Assembly: GCA_029224785.1 (NCBI GenBank)
Contig: JAQXVF010000045.1
Coordinates: 17,040-81,039, forward strand
Length of the DNA stretch: 64,000 nucleotides
Source: Bacillota bacterium
Lineage (GTDB): Bacteria; Bacillota; Clostridia; Oscillospirales; Oscillospiraceae
Direction of reading: 5' to 3'
Shown: in pieces, positions 38,029 through 45,910 of the stretch
Numbering within the stretch: the first letter of the stretch is position 1
How the letters are laid out: the number at the start of each line of letters is the position of its first letter
Made by a program: the position numbers and the translations under genes
Notes under the pieces: model-generated
Databases searched by the model: none
Told to the model about the DNA's origin: nothing
Seen by the model: the letters and a program-made list of their open reading frames with translations, nothing else

Positions 38029-38663
38029 TCCCGGTTCGGGTGTTGGCGGTAAGGTATCTTGCCAACGCGGAGGAGCTGGGAAAGGCACTGGGTGCGCCGG
38101 CGGGATACCCTGCCCTGGGAATGCTGACCACGGACTGCGACGATGCCACCTATATCGCCCTGGATGAGGCGACCAAGGCTGCCGAGGTGACGGTATGCTA
38201 CGGCAGGAGCTTTTATGCCGGTGCCGCAAACGCCTCCACACCCAATGCCGGGGAAGTGATCGGGATTCTGGCGGGGAAAACCCCCGGGGCAGTCCGCAGC
38301 GGCATGGAGGCGGCACTGGGAGCCCTGAAGCGGGTAGGCTTTTCCCAAGCAGGAGAGGTTCCCTATCTGGCCCACACGGTCAGCAGCGCAGGAAGTTATT
38401 TGTCCGCGGAGGCGGGAGTGCCGGAGGGATCGGCCCTTGCCTATCTGATTGCCCCGCCGCTGGAGGCCATGTATGCCATGGATGCGGCACTGAAGGCAGC
38501 GGACGTCAAGTTATGTAAACTATATGAGCCGCCCAGCCAGACAAACTTCGGCGGCGGGCTGGTCAGCGGCAGCCAATCGGCCTGCGACGCAGCCTGCAGG
38601 GCATTTGCGGATGCGGTGGCGGAGGTGGCTCAGAATCCAAGGGGGAATGACAGTGGAACTTGA
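38025..38663 (+). CDS. eutL: Ethanolamine microcompartment shell protein EutL (tandem BMC domains)
   Basis: LALDEATKAAEVTVCYGRSFYAGAANASTPNAGEVIGILAGKTPGAVRSGMEAAL; SYLAYLIAPPLEAMYAMDAALKAADV-type sequence. Confidence 0.93.
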   Translation: MIPVRVLAVRYLANAEELGKALGAPAGYPALGMLTTDCDDATYIALDEATKAAEVTVCYGRSFYAGAANASTPNAGEVIGILAGKTPGAVRSGMEAALGALKRVGFSQAGEVPYLAHTVSSAGSYLSAEAGVPEGSALAYLIAPPLEAMYAMDAALKAADVKLCKLYEPPSQTNFGGGLVSGSQSACDAACRAFADAVAEVAQNPRGNDSGT

Positions 38664-40077
38664 TCGGGATCTGCAGGCGCGGCAGGAGGCAAGGTGCCTA
38701 AGCCGCAGGGCAAAGGAGGCCCAGAGGCGGCTTGCCTCGTTTTCTCAGGAGCAGATCGACGGGATCTGCACCGCCATAGCAAAGGCTTTTTCGGAGAAGG
38801 CGGAATGGCTGGCAAGGATGGCGGTGGAAGAGACCGGATTCGGCAATGCGGCAGACAAAACGGAGAAAAACCTGTTTGCATCCGAGACGGTGCTTCATCG
38901 GATCCTGCCCATGAAAACGGCAGGCGTATTAAAGCGGGACACATCGCAGAAGCTATGGGAGATCGGTGTGCCCATGGGCGTGGTGGCCGGCATCGTACCC
39001 AGCACGAACCCCACCTCCACAGTGTGCTACAAGGCGCTGATCTGCCTGAAGGCAGGGTGCACCGTGGTGTTTTCGCCTCACCCAAAGGCGGCAAAATGCA
39101 CCCTGGAGGCGGCGAAGATCGTGGCCCGGGCGGCTGAGGCGGCAGGTGCTCCGGAGGGCAGCGTAGGTTGTCTCTCCATCCCCTCCATGGCAGGCTGCCA
39201 GGAGCTGATGGCGGCACCGGAGGTCAATCTGATCCTGGCTACCGGCGGACCGGGCATGGTGAAGGCGGCCTATTCCTCCGGAAAGCCTGCCATCGGCGTG
39301 GGAGCGGGCAACGGGCCGGCCTATATCCACAGGTCGGCGGATGTGAACCATGCCCTTTCCTGCATTCTTCAATCCAAAACCTTTGACAACGGTACGGTGT
39401 GTGCCTCGGAGCAGAGCATGATCGTGGAACGGTGCATGGAGGAGAAGGTTCGAAAGGCCGCTTCCGCCATGGGATTCTACTTCATGGATTCCTCCCAGGC
39501 GGGAATGCTGGCAAAGCTGCTGTTCAAGCCCACCGGGGGCCTGAATCCGGAGATCGTGGGAAAAACCGCCGGACAGCTTGCCCGGATGGCCGGATTTACC
39601 GTGCCGGAAGGGACGAAGATCCTGGTAGCCCGGGAGCAGGAAGCCGGTCCCACCCGGCCCTATTCCATGGAAAAACTCTGCCCGGTGCTGGCGTTTTTTG
39701 TGATGGAAAATGAGGATGCGGTGCTGGACAAGGCAGTGGAGGTGCTGACCCATGAGGGCAGCGGTCATACCTTCAGCTTTCATGGAACGGACGAGCAGGC
39801 CATCACCCGGTTTGCCATGGCGATTCCGGTATCCCGGTTTCTGGTGAACACTCCCTCTGCCCTGGGCGGCATCGGGAAGACCACCGGGCTGTTCCCGGCC
39901 CTGACCCTGGGCTGCGGGGCCGTGGGCGGCAGCAGCTCGTCCAATAACATCTCCCCCATGGATCTGATCAACATCCGCCGGGTGGCCTGGGGAACGGAGA
40001 CACCGGAAACCGCTGCGGTGATCTCCGATGACCTGGTGGAAAGACTTACGGAACAGATTTTGAAGCGGCTGAACTGA
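38647..40077 (+). CDS. eutE: Acetaldehyde dehydrogenase (acetylating), EutE-like
   Basis: [70 protein letters not shown]; overlaps eutL by 17 nt. Confidence 0.93.
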   Translation: MTVELDRDLQARQEARCLSRRAKEAQRRLASFSQEQIDGICTAIAKAFSEKAEWLARMAVEETGFGNAADKTEKNLFASETVLHRILPMKTAGVLKRDTSQKLWEIGVPMGVVAGIVPSTNPTSTVCYKALICLKAGCTVVFSPHPKAAKCTLEAAKIVARAAEAAGAPEGSVGCLSIPSMAGCQELMAAPEVNLILATGGPGMVKAAYSSGKPAIGVGAGNGPAYIHRSADVNHALSCILQSKTFDNGTVCASEQSMIVERCMEEKVRKAASAMGFYFMDSSQAGMLAKLLFKPTGGLNPEIVGKTAGQLARMAGFTVPEGTKILVAREQEAGPTRPYSMEKLCPVLAFFVMENEDAVLDKAVEVLTHEGSGHTFSFHGTDEQAITRFAMAIPVSRFLVNTPSALGGIGKTTGLFPALTLGCGAVGGSSSSNNISPMDLINIRRVAWGTETPETAAVISDDLVERLTEQILKRLN

Positions 40078-40090
40078 GAAAGGATGGATC

Positions 40091-40387
40091 ATGATGGACA
40101 CAAATGCTTTGGGAATGATTGAGACCAAGGGTCTGGTCGGGGCAATTGAAGCGGCAGATGCCATGGTAAAGTCTGCCAATGTGCAGCTCATCGGCAAGGA
40201 GCAGGTGGGCGGCGGCCTGGTCACCGTACTGGTACGGGGAGATGTGGGCGCCGTAAAGGCGGCAACGGATGCCGGCGCCGCGGCGGCGGAAAAGGTGGGG
40301 GAGCTGATCTCTGTCCATGTCATTGCCAGACCCCACAGCGAGGTGGACGCGATCCTGCCCCATAAGGGCGGCGCCCAGCAGGTCTGA
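40091..40387 (+). CDS. eutM: BMC-domain hexameric shell protein (EutM-like)
   Basis: [61 protein letters not shown]. Confidence 0.95.
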   Translation: MMDTNALGMIETKGLVGAIEAADAMVKSANVQLIGKEQVGGGLVTVLVRGDVGAVKAATDAGAAAAEKVGELISVHVIARPHSEVDAILPHKGGAQQV

Positions 40388-41079
40388 TGCTGCACACACT
40401 GGAGACCGTCAGAAGCACGGTACGGAACCGGGATGGAAAACGGGTGTTTTTTCTCCCCAAGGGGGACATCCTGACCAGCGAGGCCAGAGATTTTCTGACG
40501 GCGGAGCATATCGAGATCCGGGAGGGAAGGGGGGAGATCCCTTCCTACACCCGGATCGACGGGGGTGTTCTTGCGGAAAAACCGGAAAATCTGACACACC
40601 TGCGAGGGAATGTGCTGGTTCCCAAGACCCACCCCCGGATCGTGCTGCGGGGGCGGATGGATACGCTGGAGGCCTCGCTGCTGGTGGCTCAGAAGAACAG
40701 TCCGGCCCCCTTTGCCGGGGAACTGGGGGAGCTTCTGGATTTTGCAAGGCACCTGATCCGCTATGAGGTGATGGAGGAGCCGGTACCTCAGAAGCCGCTT
40801 CTGGGGTTGACCTCCCAGCAGCAGCGGGAGCACAGCCATCATCCGGAACGGTATTATGGCCAGGGGCACTTCATGCCCTCGGCGGAGGATAGTCAGGCGT
40901 TGCTTTCTGTAAATCTTGCCAGGTGTATGGCAAGACAGGCGGAGCTTGCAGCCGTAGAGGCCTTCACAGATCGGGACGGTCTTCTCCTTCGGGCAGATCT
41001 GGTGGAGGCGCTGAACCGTCTGAGCAGCCTTCTGTGGATCCTTATGATCCGCATGAAGGCGGAAAGCGGAAAGAGGTGA
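40387..41079 (+). CDS. eutT: Corrinoid adenosyltransferase EutT-like
   Basis: N-terminal VFFLPKGDILTSEARDFL(T) region and C-terminal HHPERYYGQGHFMPSAEDSQALLSVNLARCMARQAELAA; in eut operon. Confidence 0.75.
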   Translation: MLHTLETVRSTVRNRDGKRVFFLPKGDILTSEARDFLTAEHIEIREGRGEIPSYTRIDGGVLAEKPENLTHLRGNVLVPKTHPRIVLRGRMDTLEASLLVAQKNSPAPFAGELGELLDFARHLIRYEVMEEPVPQKPLLGLTSQQQREHSHHPERYYGQGHFMPSAEDSQALLSVNLARCMARQAELAAVEAFTDRDGLLLRADLVEALNRLSSLLWILMIRMKAESGKR

Positions 41080-41086
41080 CGGAAAA

Positions 41087-41686
41087 ATGGATCTGGATCA
41101 GCTTGCGGAGAAGATCCTCCGAAGCGGATTCGTGGAAATCGAGGCGTCGGGACGGCATGTGCACCTGACCAAAGAGCAGAGTATGACCCTGTTCGGCCAT
41201 CTTCTGACGCCGGAAAAGCCCCTGTCCCAGCCGGGGCAGTTTGTGGCCAGGGAGCGGGTTCGGGTGTTGGGGCCCCGGGGCCGGTTTGACAACGTGGCGG
41301 TGCTTGGCCCGGAGCGTTCGGAAGCGCAGGTGGAGGTGTCCCGGACCGATGCCGTGACTCTGGGACTGGATCCCCCGCTGAAGCAGTCCGGGGACACCGC
41401 CGGAAGCCCCGGCGCGGTGCTGGAGACGGAGCGGGGCTCCGTGGTACTGGATCACGGGGTCATCGTTGCCATGCGGCATATCCACCTGACGCCTGCGGAT
41501 GCGGAGCGTTTTCATGTGAAAGACGGAGATCAGGTGGCTCTGCAGACCACCGGCCCCCGGGGACTGGTGTTTTCCCACACGGTGATCCGGGTGTCGGAGA
41601 AGTTTGCTCCACGGGCCCACCTGGATTATGACGAGGCCAACGCCTGCGGCTTCCGAAAAGGAGATTTCGGGAGGATCCTGACATGA
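41087..41686 (+). CDS. pduL: Phosphate propanoyltransferase (PduL/EutD-type phosphotransacylase)
   Basis: ASGRHVHLTKE, FVARERVRVLGPRGRFDNVAVLGPERSEAQVEVSRTDA, IVAMRHIHLTPADAERF. Confidence 0.94.
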   Translation: MDLDQLAEKILRSGFVEIEASGRHVHLTKEQSMTLFGHLLTPEKPLSQPGQFVARERVRVLGPRGRFDNVAVLGPERSEAQVEVSRTDAVTLGLDPPLKQSGDTAGSPGAVLETERGSVVLDHGVIVAMRHIHLTPADAERFHVKDGDQVALQTTGPRGLVFSHTVIRVSEKFAPRAHLDYDEANACGFRKGDFGRILT

Positions 41687-42081
41687 AGCGGGCGCTGCTG
41701 CTGGGGCATCCGCCGGATCTGCCGGATCCGTGGGAATATGTGAAGGAAGCTCCCTACGAGGGAGTGGTCATTGGCTCGCTGACCCTGGGGCAGCTTCTGT
41801 GCTTCCGGGAGGAAGCAGTGCTGGAGGCACTGGCGGAAGGGAAACCCGTGATCCTCTACACGCCCGGTCTTCCGACAGGCGGGAAGAACCGAAGTCTTTG
41901 CTGTGCTGTGGCTTCGGCCCAGCGGCAGCTCAAGAATTGGGGGATCCTGTTTACCGACGGCGCCAGAAAGAATCTGGTCACCGCGGAACAGGCCCGGCAT
42001 CTGGCGGAAACCGGCATGGCTCCTCCGCCGGGGGCGGTGCTGACACCCCTTGCCAGGGAAATATTGGAGGGATTGCATTGA
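41683..42081 (+). CDS. Eut-operon protein of unknown function (132 aa)
   Basis: MKRALLLGHPPDLPDPWEYVKEAPYEGVVIGSLTLGQLLCFREEAVLEALAEGKPVILYTPGLP...; overlaps pduL and eutN ends. Confidence 0.8.
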   Translation: MKRALLLGHPPDLPDPWEYVKEAPYEGVVIGSLTLGQLLCFREEAVLEALAEGKPVILYTPGLPTGGKNRSLCCAVASAQRQLKNWGILFTDGARKNLVTAEQARHLAETGMAPPPGAVLTPLAREILEGLH

Positions 42082-42326
42082 AAATCGGAAAAGTGGTGGG
42101 ATCCGTGTGGGCCACCCGGAAGGCAGGCTGCCTGGCAGGACAGACCTTCCTGGTGATCCGCACCGGAACGGAGCAGCTTGTGGCTGCGGATCAGGTGGGT
42201 GCGGGAAACGGAGACAGCGTGCTGCTGGCTATGGGCACCGTGGCATCCCGATACTGCATGGATGCCCCCATTGATGCCGCCGTGGTTGCCATTATCGACG
42301 AGGGTCAGAGCCATGTCTGCCCATGA
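42078..42326 (+). CDS. eutN: EutN/CcmL-family pentameric BMC vertex protein
   Basis: KIGKVVGSVWATRKAGCLAGQTFLVIRTG...VAADQVGAGNGDSVLLAMGTVASR...PIDAAVVAIID; TTG start overlapping previous stop. Confidence 0.93.
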   Translation: MKIGKVVGSVWATRKAGCLAGQTFLVIRTGTEQLVAADQVGAGNGDSVLLAMGTVASRYCMDAPIDAAVVAIIDEGQSHVCP

Positions 42327-43398
42327 AATCCTCATCGGCATTATGGCCGTGTTTGCCGTCATCGGCGGGCTGGACCGGATTTTCGGAAACCGGCTGGGAT
42401 TCGGTCAGGAATTTGAAAACGGCATCCTGGCCATGGGCTCTCTGGCACTGGCCATGGTGGGAATCATCGCCCTGTCGCCGGTGCTGGCAGCCATTCTGCG
42501 GCCGGTGATCGTGCCGGTCTATCGTTTCCTGGGGGCAGATCCTGCCATGTTCGCCGGTACCATCCTGGCCTGCGATATGGGCGGCGGCTCCCTGGCTATG
42601 GAGCTGACGCCCAACCGGGATGCGGCCCTGCTGGGGGGTGTCATCACCGGCTCTATGCTGGGCGCCACCGTGGTCTTTACCATTCCGGTGGCAATGGGCA
42701 TTCTGAATCCGGAGGATCGCCCGGCTCTGGCAAAGGGGATCCTGTGCGGGGTGGTGACCATCCCGGTTGGCGTACTGGTGGGAGGACTTACCATGGGGAT
42801 GGCGTTGCTTCCGGTGCTGCGGAACCTGATCCCCATTGGGCTGATGGCGGTACTCATTGCCCTGGGGCTCTGGCGGGCGGAAAGGGCCATGATTCTCGCC
42901 TTTTCCGCCTTCGGAAAAGGGGTGGTTGCTGTGATTACCGTGGGACTGGCTGCCACCATTGTGGAAAATCTCACGGGATTTGTGGTAATTCCCGGCCTTG
43001 CACCCATTTCGGAAGGCTTTGAAACCGTAGGCTCCATTGCCATTGTGCTGGCAGGCGCCTTTCCGCTGGTGTTGGCGGCGACGAAACTGCTGCGCAAGCC
43101 CCTGAGCCTGGCAGGGCGTGCCCTGGGAATCAATGAGACTGCCGCCGCCGGCCTGGTAGCCAGCCTTGCCAATTCCATCGCCACCTTTGGTATGGTGAAG
43201 GATATGGACAGCCGGGGAAAGGTGGTCAACATTGCCTTTGCGGTGTCGGCGGCGTTTGTGTTCGGAGATCACCTGGGCTTTACCGCCGGGTTTTCTCCGG
43301 AGATCCTGCCGGCGGTGATTCTGGGAAAGCTGGCAGGGGGAATCAGCGCCGTGGCGCTGGCCCTGCTGCTGACGAGAAAATCACCGAATAAGGGTTGA
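42313..43398 (+). CDS. eutH: Ethanolamine transporter EutH
   Basis: AVFAVIGGLDRIFGNRLGFGQEFENGILAMGSLALAMVGI; ILACDMGGGSLAMEL; start at 42313 overlaps eutN. Confidence 0.95.
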   Translation: MSAHEILIGIMAVFAVIGGLDRIFGNRLGFGQEFENGILAMGSLALAMVGIIALSPVLAAILRPVIVPVYRFLGADPAMFAGTILACDMGGGSLAMELTPNRDAALLGGVITGSMLGATVVFTIPVAMGILNPEDRPALAKGILCGVVTIPVGVLVGGLTMGMALLPVLRNLIPIGLMAVLIALGLWRAERAMILAFSAFGKGVVAVITVGLAATIVENLTGFVVIPGLAPISEGFETVGSIAIVLAGAFPLVLAATKLLRKPLSLAGRALGINETAAAGLVASLANSIATFGMVKDMDSRGKVVNIAFAVSAAFVFGDHLGFTAGFSPEILPAVILGKLAGGISAVALALLLTRKSPNKG

Positions 43399-43424
43399 CA
43401 AAGGCTGGCTTTTGCGGCTATAAT
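43395..43424 (+). promoter_or_regulatory. Promoter for T-box/metG (TTGACA-N18-TATAAT)
   Basis: TTGACA 43395-43400, TATAAT 43419-43424; -35 overlaps eutH stop codon. Confidence 0.8.
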
Positions 43425-43429
43425 AGCAC

Positions 43430-43670
43430 TCAACAGGATAAAAAGCTGTGAAGAGGAGAGTATGCCGGACTGCCCGGTCAGAGAGCCGCGGATGGTGGAA
43501 AGCGGCACGGATGCAGACGGCGGAACATGGCCTCGGAGCCGGACCTTCGATAGGTAGGGGGTCCCGGGTGCGCCCGTGAAAGCGTGAAAGAGGCGGGCTT
43601 TCCCCGCGAAACAAGGTGGTACCGCGTCAGTTTTGTCGCCCTTGAGGATTCAAGGGCGATTTTCTTATTG
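43430..43670 (+). ncRNA. T-box riboswitch leader (Met specifier)
   Basis: T-box motif AAGGTGGTACCGCG at 43613-43626, candidate specifier ATG at 43527-43529 (GGAACATGGCCTCGGAG), terminator TCGCCCTTGAGGATTCAAGGGCGATTTTCTT, upstream of metG. Confidence 0.95.
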
Positions 43671-43685
43671 GAAGGAGAAATCAAA

Positions 43686-45635
43686 ATGTGTGAAAAATGC
43701 AAGGGGAATTTCTACATTACCACCCCGATCTACTATCCCTCGGACAAACTCCATATCGGCCACGCTTACAGCACGGTGGCTACGGACACCATGGCCCGGT
43801 ATAAACGGCTTCAGGGATACGATGTCATGTTCCTGACCGGAACGGATGAGCATGGACAGAAGATTGAAGATAAGGCAAAGAATGCCGGTGTGACGCCCAA
43901 GCAGTTTGTGGACAATATCGTGGAGGGAGAAGGCGGTGTCAAGGATCTGTGGAAGCTCATGAACATTTCCTATGACCGGTTTATCCGTACCACCGATGAT
44001 TACCACGTTGCCTCCATTCAGAAGATCTTCAAGATGATGTACGACAACGGCGACATCTACAAGGGCAAGTATGTGGGAAAGTACTGCAAACCCTGCGAGA
44101 GCTTCTGGACGGATGCCCAGTTGGTGGACGGCATGTGCCCCGACTGCGGCGGCGAGGTTCAGGAGGCAGAGGAGGAAGCCTACTTCTTCCGCCTGAGCAA
44201 GTATGCAGACCGGGTTCAGGACCTGCTGGAGAACACCGATTTCCTGGAGCCCAGAAGCCGTGTCAACGAGATGGTGAATAACTTCATCAAGCCAGGGCTG
44301 GAGGATCTGTGTGTGTCCCGTACCTCCTTTACCTGGGGTGTGCCGGTGGACTTTGATCCGGGTCATGTGGTGTACGTTTGGATTGATGCCCTGTTTAACT
44401 ACATGACTGCCCTGGGATTCCAGAACGACCGGTATCAGGATCTGGAGAAGTTCTGGCCTGCGGATGTCCATTTCATCGGCAAGGAGATCGTCCGGTTCCA
44501 TTCCATCATCTGGCCGGCCATGCTGATGAGCCTGAATCTGCCCCTGCCCAAGAAGGTGTTCGGCCACGGCTGGCTGCTGTTGGACGGCGGCAAGATGAGC
44601 AAATCCAAGGGCAATGTGGTAGATCCCTATGTGCTGTCCCAGCGCTTTGGGGTGGATGCCCTGCGGTTCTTCCTGCTGCGTTCTTTCCCCTTCGGCTCCG
44701 ACGGCAACTTCTCCAACGAGCTGCTGATCTCCACCATCAACACCGACCTGGCCAATGACCTGGGCAACCTGGTTTCCCGTACCGTAGCCATGGCCCAGAA
44801 GTATTTCGGAGAGAAGCTGCCTGCTGAACAGACCGAAAATCCCGAGCTGGATACGGAACTGGTTTCCATGGTCTCCGGCCTGCGGGCAAAGTATGAGGAA
44901 CAGATGGAGCATTATGCCTTCCAGAATGCCCTGTCCGAGGTGTTCAAGGTCATTTCCCGGGCCAACAAGTATATCGATGAGAACGCACCCTGGGTTCTGG
45001 CCAAGAGCGAGGAGAATAAGCCCCGGCTGGCAAGAGTGCTGTATAACCTGCTGGAGACCATCCGTGTCTGCGGCGGATTGCTGACGCCGTTCATGCCCCA
45101 AACTGCCGGGGAAATCGGCAAGCGTCTGGGCGGTGCCAGAATGGATTGGGAGAGTCTGGGCGTATTTGGTGTACTGCCGGCGGATGTGGCGACCGTCAAC
45201 GGCCCGGCTTTGTTCCCCAGAATTGACATGGAGAAGGAATTGGCTGCCCTGGAAGCGCTGAGCAAGCCCAAGAAGGCCGAGCCGGAGCTGCCTCTGGCGG
45301 AGCCGAAAGCAGAGATCGCCTTTGACGACTTTGAGAAGGTGGATATGACCGTGGTGAAGGTGCTCTCCTGCGAAAAGGTGAAAAAGAGCGACAAGCTGCT
45401 GAAGTTCACCCTGGATGACGGCACCGGTACCCCCAGAACCATCCTTTCCGGCATTGCCAAGTACTACCAGCCGGAAGAACTGGTGGGCAAGACCCTGGTT
45501 GCGGTGACCAACCTGGCACCCCGGAAGATGATGGGTCAGCTGAGCTGCGGTATGCTGCTGAGCGCCGAGCGGGGCGACAAGCTGAACCTTGTGATGGTGG
45601 ATGACAAGATCCCCGCCGGTGCAAGGCTGGTGTAA
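43686..45635 (+). CDS. metG: Methionyl-tRNA synthetase
   Basis: NFYITTPIYYPSDKLHIGHAYSTVATD; KMSKSKGNVVDP; C-terminal tRNA-binding domain; start re-set to 43686. Confidence 0.96.
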   Translation: MCEKCKGNFYITTPIYYPSDKLHIGHAYSTVATDTMARYKRLQGYDVMFLTGTDEHGQKIEDKAKNAGVTPKQFVDNIVEGEGGVKDLWKLMNISYDRFIRTTDDYHVASIQKIFKMMYDNGDIYKGKYVGKYCKPCESFWTDAQLVDGMCPDCGGEVQEAEEEAYFFRLSKYADRVQDLLENTDFLEPRSRVNEMVNNFIKPGLEDLCVSRTSFTWGVPVDFDPGHVVYVWIDALFNYMTALGFQNDRYQDLEKFWPADVHFIGKEIVRFHSIIWPAMLMSLNLPLPKKVFGHGWLLLDGGKMSKSKGNVVDPYVLSQRFGVDALRFFLLRSFPFGSDGNFSNELLISTINTDLANDLGNLVSRTVAMAQKYFGEKLPAEQTENPELDTELVSMVSGLRAKYEEQMEHYAFQNALSEVFKVISRANKYIDENAPWVLAKSEENKPRLARVLYNLLETIRVCGGLLTPFMPQTAGEIGKRLGGARMDWESLGVFGVLPADVATVNGPALFPRIDMEKELAALEALSKPKKAEPELPLAEPKAEIAFDDFEKVDMTVVKVLSCEKVKKSDKLLKFTLDDGTGTPRTILSGIAKYYQPEELVGKTLVAVTNLAPRKMMGQLSCGMLLSAERGDKLNLVMVDDKIPAGARLV

Positions 45636-45853
45636 TACGGCAAGAACGGAGATGGTGGCGGGAAATCGGATGGATTCCGTTCTTTCTCCACGATCCTTGT
45701 TCCGTCCCCGTTTTCCCGCAGCGATGACGGAACCATCCGCCGGGTGGCTCTGGGCATCTGCATTGCAGACGGTACCGTGATGCTGCTGTCCGGTCTTCCT
45801 GCGGTGAAGGCGTTGAAAAACACCTTCCATGAGGACGAAGCCCGGAAATGATC

Positions 45854-45895
45854 AAACCCCCACCATGGAACATGGCTCCATGGCGGGGGTTCTTT
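45854..45895. terminator. Bidirectional terminator
   Basis: AACCCCCACCATGGA ... TCCATGGCGGGGGTT inverted repeat followed by TCTTTCT. Confidence 0.8.
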
Positions 45896-45910
45896 CTCTG
45901 GATCTTTCGA

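Noticed and set aside
43665-45830. 721-aa minus-strand ORF opposite metG
   Set aside because: Shadow ORF; the sense strand is MetRS preceded by a Met T-box.
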